A model generated the notes under the pieces. It ran no database searches and was not told the DNA's origin. It was given only the letters and a program-made list of their open reading frames with translations. From the NCBI GenBank assembly GCA_934717895.1, contig CAKUZO010000033.1, positions 1 through 21,646 of the forward strand: a stretch of DNA of 21,646 nt, read 5' to 3'. Both the position numbers and the translations under genes were made by a program. Shown one piece after another: positions 5,734 to 12,515 of this stretch (position 1 is its first letter; every line of letters starts with the position of its first letter). The DNA is from an uncultured Candidatus Melainabacteria bacterium. Lineage in GTDB: Bacteria; Cyanobacteriota; Vampirovibrionia; Gastranaerophilales; Gastranaerophilaceae.

Positions 5734-6254
5734 TGTTGGAAGGTGTTTTTGCCGAAAACGTCTTGACACACCCGAATGTCAGACCATATCCGCAGCAACC
5801 GCAGGAAACTTCCGGTTACTATGTTGGTACACAGGCGATTTACAGATATTCTTTGAAAGATTCTGATTATCCGACTTTGATTATTACAGATCCGCTTTTC
5901 GATAATGCCGGCGGAGTGATAAATTCAGGCTATTATGAATTGGCGCTTTCTGATATGCGGGATTTTTTAATCCTTATACAATCTAAAAATCCTGTGGCTG
6001 TTATTCCTGTCATTAAGATTGAGGAAGATGCGACAGAGGCTGCAAGATTAAATAATAAAAAAGTAAAAAAAGAGTTGAAAAAAGAAGAAAAAGCAAGAAA
6101 AGATACTAATGAAAAACGTTCTAAGGTTGGTATGAAACCAGATGAACCTGAAATCCACATGGAAGCGTCTATTGAATATGTTCCGCAAGGTCAATATTAC
6201 CTTATAAAGTACCAAAGAGGGACGATAAAGGCTTGGGGAGCCTTTAAAGGATAA
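5733..6254 (+). CDS. unknown protein translationally coupled to rnpA
   Basis: A 173-aa protein that I do not recognise. Its ATG overlaps the rnpA stop by one base, so it is probably translated by re-initiation. The N-terminal half looks like a mixed alpha/beta domain (GYYVGTQAIYRYSLKD, YPTLIITDPLFD, GYYELALSDMRDFLILI). A highly charged Lys/Glu helix follows (about residues 96-130), then a short C-terminal strand pair ending YYLIKYQRGTIKAWGAF. There is no signal peptide or membrane span. In many bacteria yidD or yidC occupies this place, but this protein resembles neither. A role with RNase P or ribosome biogenesis is only a positional guess. Confidence 0.8.
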   Translation: MLEGVFAENVLTHPNVRPYPQQPQETSGYYVGTQAIYRYSLKDSDYPTLIITDPLFDNAGGVINSGYYELALSDMRDFLILIQSKNPVAVIPVIKIEEDATEAARLNNKKVKKELKKEEKARKDTNEKRSKVGMKPDEPEIHMEASIEYVPQGQYYLIKYQRGTIKAWGAFKG

Positions 6255-6514
6255 TTCGCAGCAAATAAATTAAAAATAAATGTTAATATTTCTTAAAATT
6301 TACTAAAGTTTTGCAATTATTGTTCCGTAAAATACTTTATAAAGGTATGTGCAATTATGAAAAGTTTTAGAATTTTAAAAAAGGAGATAAGCTTATGATT
6401 TGAAAGAAGAGAAGTTTAATATTTTGTTACATAATGGCAAATTTATATTTGCTCAGACTTATTATGTAATACAATGCAAATACAAGTGATTCATAATTAT
6501 AAGGAGTATGACTT
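6255..6514 (+). promoter_or_regulatory. leader region of the adhesin gene
   Basis: 260 bases with three things of note. A 13-codon frame at 6357-6398 ends in TGA that overlaps the ATG of a two-codon frame (6395-6403, Met-Ile-stop). That second frame sits behind a strong AAAGGAG site. An inverted repeat TTACATAAT/ATTATGTAA (6427-6469) encloses a smaller GCAAA/TTTGC hairpin. The adhesin's own AAGGAG site is at 6500-6505. These could be leader peptides or the ruins of a gene start. Confidence 0.4.
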
Positions 6515-9118
6515 ATGAACAAAAAACAGTTACTAATCGCAGCTGTTGCGACGGTATTGTCTGTGTCGTGTGCTAATGCAGCTTCCACTATTGATGGGTT
6601 TGCAAATGGTACTAGTGGTACATTCAATATTGATCCTGCCAAAATTAACGGTGATGTTGGTTACAGACAGTATAATAATTTCACCGTAGGCAAGGGCGAT
6701 GTTGCGAATTTAATCTTTAAATATCAAAATACAAAAGATATTAATACATTTATCAACCTTGTTCAAAACGGAGTGAATGTAAATGGTATTTTGAATACAA
6801 TGCGTGACGGTAATTTTTATAACGGGCATGCCGTATTCATTTCTCCAAACGGCTTGACAGTCGGAGCATCAGGCGTTTTGAATGTTGGAACTTTATCGGT
6901 TACAACACCAACAACATCAGCTTATAATAAATTACTTACAGAATATGCGGCCGGTAATTATGAAAATATCAACAATGTTTCTCATTTGTTGAATGGTACA
7001 ACAAATTCAGGTACTATTAGCATTGATGGTAAAGTATTTGCAAGAAACGGCGTTCAACTTCGTGGCAGTGATATTAATGTTGGTGCCAATGGCGGAATTT
7101 TGAACGGTGTAAATACAACAGAAGCATTTTCAACACAGGCTCGTGCTGCTGAATTGTTTAATACCTTGGTAAATACAACCGGAATTCAAAATGCATCTGC
7201 ATTCACTCAAAACGGTTCAAATATCCAGCTTAAAACAGCAAGTGGTGCCGGTGGAATTAATATTCAAGGTAAAGTTGTGAATGGAGCTGCTATTGCCGGT
7301 AAAAAAGATAGCGGTTTGTATATCACAAACAACGGAACTAATGGCACAAAAATTTCAGGTTTAGTTCAATCAACAAACGAATTAAATGTTTATAACAAAG
7401 CCGGTGAATTGGATATTGGTGGTACGGTTAAAAACGCTAATGCCGATTTGAATATTTCAAACAAAGGTGGAAATGCAAGAATTAGCGGAACTTTGTCTAC
7501 TGATAAAAATCTTCATGTAATTAATGGTAGTTCGTCAGGAGGTTTAAACTTTTCAGGTACTGCCGAACCAACCAAAATGGCAAACTTTGTTAATGAAGGT
7601 GCAGGCGGCATGATTGTTACCGGTGCTGTTTCAGGCTCTAACCTTAGATTTGTAAACCGTGGCGGTAAATTGATTATTTCTAATACTGCTGATAAAGTTT
7701 CTTCTGCCGGAACCGTTAGAATTGAAAATTCTAGCAGTCGTGGTATGAGCGTTTCTGGCGTAAAATCTGATACACTTGTTTCAATTGAAAACAAAGCAGG
7801 TGATTTAGATATTAATGGTAAAGTTTCAATTGCTGATGAAGGTGCAATTAACATTTTGAACAGTGGAGATGGTAAATTAGCTGTAACATCATCAGGTAAT
7901 GTTGCAGGCAAAGGAACTGTTTCAATCAAAAATCGCGGTGCAAACGGCATGACAATTGATGGCACTGTTTCTAACCGCCCAGATGCAGATGATGCTGAAA
8001 CTGCAATTATCAACGAAAACGGAGCAATGCTTGTAAACGGAACTATTAATAACATGGGCAACATGACTATTAATAACAAAGGAACAGGCGTAATTTATAC
8101 CAAAAATACAACTGTTACTAACGAAGGCAAATTAAAGTTGAAAAACTACGGTGCTGACGGTATGACAATTGTTGGTGATATCAATAACACCGGTGACACA
8201 ACTGTTTACAACGATGCAGGACAATTGGCACTTGCAACATCTTCTGACGGTACAAAAGCCGGAAACATCACGAATAATGATGGTCGCTTGGTGATTTATT
8301 CCAGAGAAAATTCAACAGGGATTTCTGCTGCTACCGGTACTAAGATTATTAACAACGCCGCAGGTGAAAGCTTAGCGATTAAACACGAAGGCAGAACAGT
8401 AGCCGGTCAAAGAGGAATTGATCTTCAAGGTACAATTACAAATGGTGGCAAAACTGCAATTAATAACTACAATGGCGATATGTATGTATCCGGAAATATT
8501 CAATCTGACGGTGATCTAGGTATCATCAATAGAGCTGGTGGCGGTTCAATGACATTGGCAAAAGGTTCAACTGTTACAAGTGATACAAATATCAATATTA
8601 AGAACTACGGTTCAGGTGATATGACTGTAAACAACGAAATCACTAACAACGGTCGTTTGAATATCCTTGCTAATGAAGGTAAATTAAATCTTGGTGGTAC
8701 TGTTCACAACAATAGCAATGGTGCACTTGATAACAACAACGGTTTCTATGCCGCTGCAAGAGCTAACGGTACAGGAATTAATGTAACATCTGGATTTGTA
8801 TCAGATGGTGCAGGTCAAACTCTTATCAAAAATATTTCAGGTCAAGAAGGCTTGAGATACGAAGGTAATATGACAAATTCCGGCTCTCAATCTGAGTTGT
8901 ATAACCAAAAAGGCAACATGACTGTTGGTGGAGCAATTACAACAACAGGTAAAGGCTCAGCGGTTGTTCTAAACAAAGGTGATGGCATGACTGTAAACGG
9001 CACTATTTCAAGTGAAGAAGTGGTTCGAGTTGTTAACAAAGGTGCTAAAAAGGCAACAGTTGACAATACCAAAATTACAGCTCCTGGCAGATACTTCTGG
9101 GAACAATTGAAAAAATAA
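6515..9118 (+). CDS. secreted beta-helix adhesin with TPS/haemagglutination-type N-terminus
   Basis: An 867-aa protein beginning with a signal peptide (residues 1-22, cleavage likely after SCANA). Residues about 25-190 follow the TPS (filamentous haemagglutinin N-terminal) pattern: a Q/N-rich strand region, FINLVQNGVNVNGILNT, then the hallmark AVFISPNGLTVGASGVLNVG. The rest is a long stack of short imperfect repeats of the form G-M-T-[IV]-x-G-x-[IV] and [IV]-x-N-x-G, typical of right-handed beta-helices (about 250-850). It has no obvious C-terminal anchor and ends abruptly after APGRYFWEQLKK. The whole resembles 'LktA-family filamentous adhesins'. No TpsB transporter gene is in the window. 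AAGGAG lies 9 bases before the ATG, and a strong terminator follows. Confidence 0.85.
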   Translation: MNKKQLLIAAVATVLSVSCANAASTIDGFANGTSGTFNIDPAKINGDVGYRQYNNFTVGKGDVANLIFKYQNTKDINTFINLVQNGVNVNGILNTMRDGNFYNGHAVFISPNGLTVGASGVLNVGTLSVTTPTTSAYNKLLTEYAAGNYENINNVSHLLNGTTNSGTISIDGKVFARNGVQLRGSDINVGANGGILNGVNTTEAFSTQARAAELFNTLVNTTGIQNASAFTQNGSNIQLKTASGAGGINIQGKVVNGAAIAGKKDSGLYITNNGTNGTKISGLVQSTNELNVYNKAGELDIGGTVKNANADLNISNKGGNARISGTLSTDKNLHVINGSSSGGLNFSGTAEPTKMANFVNEGAGGMIVTGAVSGSNLRFVNRGGKLIISNTADKVSSAGTVRIENSSSRGMSVSGVKSDTLVSIENKAGDLDINGKVSIADEGAINILNSGDGKLAVTSSGNVAGKGTVSIKNRGANGMTIDGTVSNRPDADDAETAIINENGAMLVNGTINNMGNMTINNKGTGVIYTKNTTVTNEGKLKLKNYGADGMTIVGDINNTGDTTVYNDAGQLALATSSDGTKAGNITNNDGRLVIYSRENSTGISAATGTKIINNAAGESLAIKHEGRTVAGQRGIDLQGTITNGGKTAINNYNGDMYVSGNIQSDGDLGIINRAGGGSMTLAKGSTVTSDTNINIKNYGSGDMTVNNEITNNGRLNILANEGKLNLGGTVHNNSNGALDNNNGFYAAARANGTGINVTSGFVSDGAGQTLIKNISGQEGLRYEGNMTNSGSQSELYNQKGNMTVGGAITTTGKGSAVVLNKGDGMTVNGTISSEEVVRVVNKGAKKATVDNTKITAPGRYFWEQLKK

Positions 9119-9143
9119 TTTCGAAGTCGAAATAGATAATAGC

Positions 9144-9175
9144 AAAAAGGCATCTTGAAAAAGATGTCTTTTTGT
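9144..9175 (+). terminator. terminator of the adhesin gene
   Basis: AAAAAGGCATCTT (9144-9156), loop GAAA, AAGATGTCTTTTT (9161-9173): a 13-bp stem with one G-T pair and a U-rich 3' arm. Confidence 0.9.
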
Positions 9176-9182
9176 ATTTAAC

Positions 9183-9217
9183 AAAAAACTCGGGTTGAGT
9201 ATTCTCAGCCCGAGTTT
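9183..9217 (-). terminator. terminator of the phosphofructokinase gene
   Basis: On the minus strand AAACTCGGGCTGAG, a 4-base loop, CTCAACCCGAGTTT, then a U-run (plus-strand A's at 9183-9188). The stem is 14 bp with one wobble. It lies 31 bases past the stop. Confidence 0.92.
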
Positions 9218-9247
9218 AATATTATTGTTTAATAATGTTGTCTAATC

Positions 9248-10930
9248 TTACGCATTAACTAATTGTTTTGCTCTTTCTAATTGAAGAGTACAAGTTGTTA
9301 CGTCGCATACGCAAGATGGTCCAAAGTATTGGATTGCACCTGGGAACAAATATCTGTCGTTTAGTGCCCAGTCTTCTCTGTTTTCTTCCAATTGTTTGAA
9401 AACAGGACCGTCAAGTTTTACCAATGCTTTTTGGATAACCGGTTTCATTTCACCGTGACGTTTTTCCATGTTCATCATCATTGTTAGAGGAATACCGCCA
9501 GCAACCCATTCAGAAGCAGGTGCTGTTAAGTTTCTAACTGATGACAAATACCCTGTTAAACCGAAATTGATTAAAGCAAAAGCGTTGAAGCCTAGTGAAT
9601 AGCAGTAATCAGCATCAAAGTTTGATGGGAATGCGCATCTTCCTTCGTAACCGAAGAAGTGTGATTGTGCATTAAATTTACCGATGAATTCACCTTGAGA
9701 TTTCAATTCGTCTAATCTTGTAGAAATCATTTCAATTAAAAGTTTTTCAGTTTCAATTTTAGAAACTTGTACATTTCCGTGAGGATCACGATCTGCAAGC
9801 AATTGACCTTTAATCAAAACAGGAAGTGATGCATAAACTTTTGCATTTTCAGTTTCAAGTCTGTTTTCTACAATATCAAACTTGTCACGAATTGTAGTTG
9901 CATTTACGAATTCTGAATCATTTTCCAAAGAAGCCATAATGTCGTTTAAGTTAGCAATCATTGATTTCATTTCAGGAATGAATTCAATCAAACCTTCAGG
10001 AATTACAGCAATACCAAAGTTTTTGCCGGCATTAGCACGTCTTACAATGATATCACACATGTAGTTGATAATACTTTCCAAAGACATTTTCTTTTCTTCA
10101 ACTTCTTCTGAAATCAAAGTGATGTTTGGTTGAGTTTGCAAAGCAGCTTCCAAAGCTACGTGAGAAGCACTTCTACCCATGATTTTTACAAAGTGCCAGT
10201 ATTTTTTAGCTGAATTTGCGTCACGTTCAATGTTTCCGATAAGTTCAGCATAAGTTTTTGTAGCTGTATCAAAACCGAAAGAAATCTCGATTTGATCATT
10301 TTTCAAGTCACCGTCAATTGTTTTAGGGCAACCGATTACTTGAATACCGGTGTTATTTTTAACAAACCATTCAGCTAAAAGAGCTGCGTTAGTATTTGAA
10401 TCGTCACCACCGATAATTACAACGGCAGAGATGTTTAATTTTCTGCATACAGCAAGTGATTTTTCGAATTGTTCTTCTGTTTCAAGCTTAGTTCTACCAG
10501 AACCAATAATATCGAAACCACCGGTATTTCTGTAAGCGTCCATAAATTTATCATCAAATTCAACATATTTGCCTTCAATAATACCTGAAGGACCGCCTAA
10601 GAAACCGTATAATTTATTTGCTGAATTAGCTTGTTTCAAAGCATCGTATAAACCTGCGATTACGTTATGTCCGCCAGGTGCTTGACCACCTGAAAGGATT
10701 ACACCAACGTTTCTAACTTCTGAAGCACTTGAAGATGAAGTGTGTTTAAAAGTTACAACAGGTTTTCCATAAGTGTTTTTGAATAATTCTTTAATTTGTT
10801 CTTGATCTCTAACTGATTGAGTTGCAGAACCTTCAACCATTTCTAAGCCATTAATGCCTTCTGAAAGGCTAGATGGAAGTTTTGGTTGATACTTTAATCT
10901 TTCGATTTGTAACGGTGAAAGTTTTTCCAT
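9248..10930 (-). CDS. diphosphate--fructose-6-phosphate 1-phosphotransferase (PPi-PFK)
   Basis: Phosphorylates fructose-6-phosphate using pyrophosphate instead of ATP, reversibly, in glycolysis. At 560 aa it is of the long PFP class. Residues about 77-89 carry [13 protein letters not shown], 174-180 GGDDSNT, 202-211 [10 protein letters not shown] and 251-257 MGRSASH. In this family the second Asp of GGDD and the Lys of PKTIDGD exclude ATP and favour PPi. I took the start at 10930 because AAGGAAG lies just upstream, not the longer frame from 10960. It is a single gene. PPi use saves ATP, a common trait of fermentative anaerobes. Confidence 0.93.
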   Translation of the reverse strand: MEKLSPLQIERLKYQPKLPSSLSEGINGLEMVEGSATQSVRDQEQIKELFKNTYGKPVVTFKHTSSSSASEVRNVGVILSGGQAPGGHNVIAGLYDALKQANSANKLYGFLGGPSGIIEGKYVEFDDKFMDAYRNTGGFDIIGSGRTKLETEEQFEKSLAVCRKLNISAVVIIGGDDSNTNAALLAEWFVKNNTGIQVIGCPKTIDGDLKNDQIEISFGFDTATKTYAELIGNIERDANSAKKYWHFVKIMGRSASHVALEAALQTQPNITLISEEVEEKKMSLESIINYMCDIIVRRANAGKNFGIAVIPEGLIEFIPEMKSMIANLNDIMASLENDSEFVNATTIRDKFDIVENRLETENAKVYASLPVLIKGQLLADRDPHGNVQVSKIETEKLLIEMISTRLDELKSQGEFIGKFNAQSHFFGYEGRCAFPSNFDADYCYSLGFNAFALINFGLTGYLSSVRNLTAPASEWVAGGIPLTMMMNMEKRHGEMKPVIQKALVKLDGPVFKQLEENREDWALNDRYLFPGAIQYFGPSCVCDVTTCTLQLERAKQLVNA

Positions 10931-11040
10931 ATTTTTCTTCCTTATATTGAGTAATACCATTTACAAGTAACAGTGTACTATAAAAAAGATAAAAGTGAAA
11001 CAAACTTGCAATATAACTCTACTAAAAACCGTTCTAACAC

Positions 11041-11069
11041 TTGACAAAATCTGAAAAATCGTAAATAAT
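11041..11069 (+). promoter_or_regulatory. promoter of the candidate antitoxin RNA
   Basis: TTGACA (11041-11046), 17 bases, AATAAT (11064-11069): 11 of 12 consensus positions. The predicted start is G11076. No credible protein gene follows on this strand. Confidence 0.7.
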
Positions 11070-11075
11070 ATATGT

Positions 11076-11197
11076 GTAGGGCGAAGCCCTTAACGTGTTA
11101 AGCGCTTTGTTAAGAGCTTGCTACGCACCCTACGATTTTAGTAAATTCAATGCTACTAACAGTATGTCAAATGCTATTAGTAGCATTATTATTTTGT
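11076..11197 (+). ncRNA. candidate antisense RNA (type I antitoxin)
   Basis: Predicted RNA of about 120 nt that starts GUAGGGCGAAGCCC, contains CTTAAC-GT-GTTAAG (11089-11102), and ends at a hairpin AATGCTACTAA/TTAGTAGCATT (11149-11187; about 14 bp with one mismatch) followed by ATTATTTT. It is complementary to the 3' untranslated region of the minus-strand toxin candidate and to most of its reading frame, but not to its ribosome site. Converging RNAs that overlap at their 3' ends resemble the known TxpA/RatA and BsrG/SR4 arrangement. Existence and ends are predictions from promoter and hairpin only. Confidence 0.45.
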
Positions 11198-11204
11198 CAA
11201 TCAT
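11130..11204 (-). CDS. 24-aa hydrophobic peptide, candidate type I toxin
   Basis: A reading frame of 24 codons starting MIDKIIMLL and ending LNLLKS. Residues 5-22 are almost all Ile/Leu/Val/Ala/Met with one Asp (D13), enough for a single membrane helix. GGAAGGAGG lies upstream with about 7 bases to the ATG, the strongest ribosome site in the window. Its own promoter is at 11278-11306, giving a 67-nt leader whose first bases (GUAGGGCG, 11271-11264) are exactly complementary to CGCCCUAC in the 3' region (11083-11076). In the leader, UCCGUU can pair with AACGGA next to the ribosome site. An opposing promoter would make an antisense RNA. Short membrane peptides with this layout are typical of type I toxin-antitoxin loci. 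I recognise no specific family; a chance frame in a palindromic element is the alternative. Confidence 0.5.
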   Translation of the reverse strand: MIDKIIMLLIAFDILLVALNLLKS

Positions 11205-11277
11205 AGCTATACCTCCTTCCGTTCAATTTCTACGTAAATCGTGTGTAACGGAGTTAGTATGTGCGCCCTACAAGGCA

Positions 11278-11306
11278 ATTATAATATAGTGTTAAAATTA
11301 ATGCAA
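11278..11306 (-). promoter_or_regulatory. promoter of the candidate toxin mRNA
   Basis: On the minus strand TTGCAT (11301-11306), 17 bases, TATAAT (11278-11283). The predicted start is at 11271, giving a message that begins GUAGGGCGCAC. Confidence 0.65.
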
Positions 11307-11358
11307 TATTGTTAAAAGTTCTTGGTTTTTTAAATTTATTAAACAACTTTACAATTTA

Positions 11359-11387
11359 TTGAATAATTTTTTGAGTTTGATTATATT
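11359..11387 (+). promoter_or_regulatory. likely promoter of the exported-protein gene
   Basis: TTGAAT (11359-11364), 17 bases, TATATT (11382-11387). The predicted start is near 11394, about 15 bases before the ATG and overlapping the region of the AAGGA ribosome site. Confidence 0.45.
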
Positions 11388-11408
11388 ATGGTAAGGAATT
11401 AAGAACGA

Positions 11409-11825
11409 ATGAAACTTAAAAACGGATTTACATATATAATACTTTTTTCTATATTAGGATTTTCGGGACTTTCAACTTTTGCGGAAGTTGTTATGCCCAG
11501 ATGGAATGACTTTTGTCCTGACGGGCTAGAAAATGCAGAATACAAAGAAATCCAATGGTTTTGGCCTGAAGGTTCAAAATCAACGCAAGAAATATACAAT
11601 TATTGGGCAATTAGAAGAAAAGAATTCAATAATGCCTTAAAACAGTGTAATGCAATGGACGATATTTATAAAGAAAAATGTTATGATGGTTTAAGACGAA
11701 GGCAAAAATTTTTTAATGATCAATACAAACGTGACATTCAGTTGCAACAAGTTACGCGTCAAGACTGGCGAGATTTACACGAAAAAGGTTCAAGCCCTTA
11801 TATGATTAATATTTTCCAAAGATAA
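11409..11825 (+). CDS. exported protein of unknown function
   Basis: A 138-aa protein with a clear signal peptide (MKLKNGFTYIILFSILGFSG, cleavage likely after STFA at about residue 25). The mature part is charged and Trp/Tyr-rich (PRWNDFCPDGLENAEYKEIQ, then FWPEGSKSTQEIYNYWAIRR), with Cys at about 36, 79 and 91. A QKFFNDQYKRDIQLQQ helix and a short tail follow. It is probably periplasmic or secreted, and disulfides are possible. I do not recognise the family. AAGGA lies about 12 bases before the ATG, and the promoter is just upstream. The gene stands alone; downstream lie a G10 tract and a large hairpin. Confidence 0.8.
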   Translation: MKLKNGFTYIILFSILGFSGLSTFAEVVMPRWNDFCPDGLENAEYKEIQWFWPEGSKSTQEIYNYWAIRRKEFNNALKQCNAMDDIYKEKCYDGLRRRQKFFNDQYKRDIQLQQVTRQDWRDLHEKGSSPYMINIFQR

Positions 11826-11851
11826 AAAATACTTTTTACATTGTCATATAA

Positions 11852-11938
11852 ATGGGTTTTAAAATATTAAAGAATAGGTTTTTGGCTCAACCAATTTTGC
11901 AAACAGTTTTTTGGGGGGGGGGCTTATATGTTTATTAA
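11852..11938 (+). other. short reading frame crossing a G10 homopolymer
   Basis: An ATG at 11852 opens a 28-codon frame (MGFKILKNRF ...) that runs through T6 (11907-11912) and G10 (11913-11922) to a stop at 11936. With nine G's the frame would be 46 codons (stop at 11991); with eleven G's it would be 64 codons (stop at 12043). There is no good ribosome site, so coding is doubtful. A run of ten G's in such AT-rich DNA is itself unusual and prone to slippage. Confidence 0.35.
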
Positions 11939-11954
11939 TAAAAAAGCATATAGC

Positions 11955-12028
11955 ACAAACTCCACATTTATGTCTAAAAATGGTTCTGTGTGAAGACGTC
12001 AACTGTGGAGTTTGTATTTTATTTATTT
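11955..12028 (+). terminator. large hairpin with T-rich tail, probable terminator
   Basis: ACAAACTCCACA (11955-11966) and TGTGGAGTTTGT (12004-12015) are perfectly complementary over 12 bp around a 37-base loop. Within the loop, TGTCT and AGACG can extend the fold. ATTTTATTTATTTT follows. It could end plus-strand transcripts from 11409, or belong to a small element together with the G10 tract. Confidence 0.5.
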
Positions 12029-12048
12029 TGGGATTAGTGGGCTAATTA

Positions 12049-12252
12049 TTAGTTGTTACTTAAAACTAATTTCAAAGTAGCAAGATTTTTGATTGACAAC
12101 ATTGCATGTTTATTATGTTGGCTTTCAGAAATATTAAATATTCTAATAATACGTTGGATTTCTACCAAATCCTTCCAAGATTCAATCTTGTAAACGTTTT
12201 TAATAGGGTCAGAAACAACTGACATCAATGTATTTAATTCCTGTTCTTTCAT
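12049..12252 (-). CDS. small protein of unknown function
   Basis: A 67-aa protein starting MKEQELNTLMSVVSDP. It is predicted mostly helical, with a Leu/Ile heptad-like pattern (IQRIIRIFNI ... LSIKNLATLKLVL) and no signal peptide or membrane span. An AGAGGA ribosome site lies about 9 bases before the ATG. No family is recognised. It is a single gene in reverse orientation to the exported-protein gene. Confidence 0.65.
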   Translation of the reverse strand: MKEQELNTLMSVVSDPIKNVYKIESWKDLVEIQRIIRIFNISESQHNKHAMLSIKNLATLKLVLSNN

Positions 12253-12515
12253 AAAATCTTATCCTCTTTCCTGTATATTTATATAAAGGATTTTTTAATT
12301 CGAGAATTGCCTTTTTGGAGCAAATGAACTTAATATTTGTTTACAAAGATTGTGTTGTTGGGCTGGAAAGCCCAACCTACTTAATAAAGACGATATGACG
12401 TTAAGACGATAAGTTAGTAACTTCTTCCAATACGAACTTATCGTCCTTACGTCTTATCGATCTATCGTCCTTTATTCCTGATACAACTCCGTAATTAATG
12501 TGCAAATTTTTTAAA
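12253..12515. repeat. intergenic region with two palindromic repeats
   Basis: 12357-12378 is the intact family A palindrome (GTTGGGCT-GGAA-AGCCCAAC) whose other copy is inside the GlcF-like gene. 12386-12473 is a long imperfect palindrome. Its core GACGATAAGTT/AACTTATCGTC is at 12405-12415 and 12435-12445, and its ends are AAAGACGAT and ATCGTCCTTT. It is built from repeats of a GACGATA-like word. It could also end mazG transcription. No gene is seen. Confidence 0.7.

Noticed and set aside
7513..8079. 188-codon minus-strand frame opposite the adhesin
   Set aside because: A shadow of the repetitive adhesin reading frame with no ribosome site and a low-complexity Pro/Leu/Thr composition.
9183..9217. 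Second terminator for the adhesin
   Set aside because: The strong U-run follows the hairpin on the minus strand only, so it belongs to the phosphofructokinase gene.
11095..11289. 64-codon plus-strand frame in the candidate toxin-antitoxin region
   Set aside because: GTG start without ribosome site, and it reads across the antisense side of the peptide gene and its leader. It is explained by the antisense RNA and palindromes.
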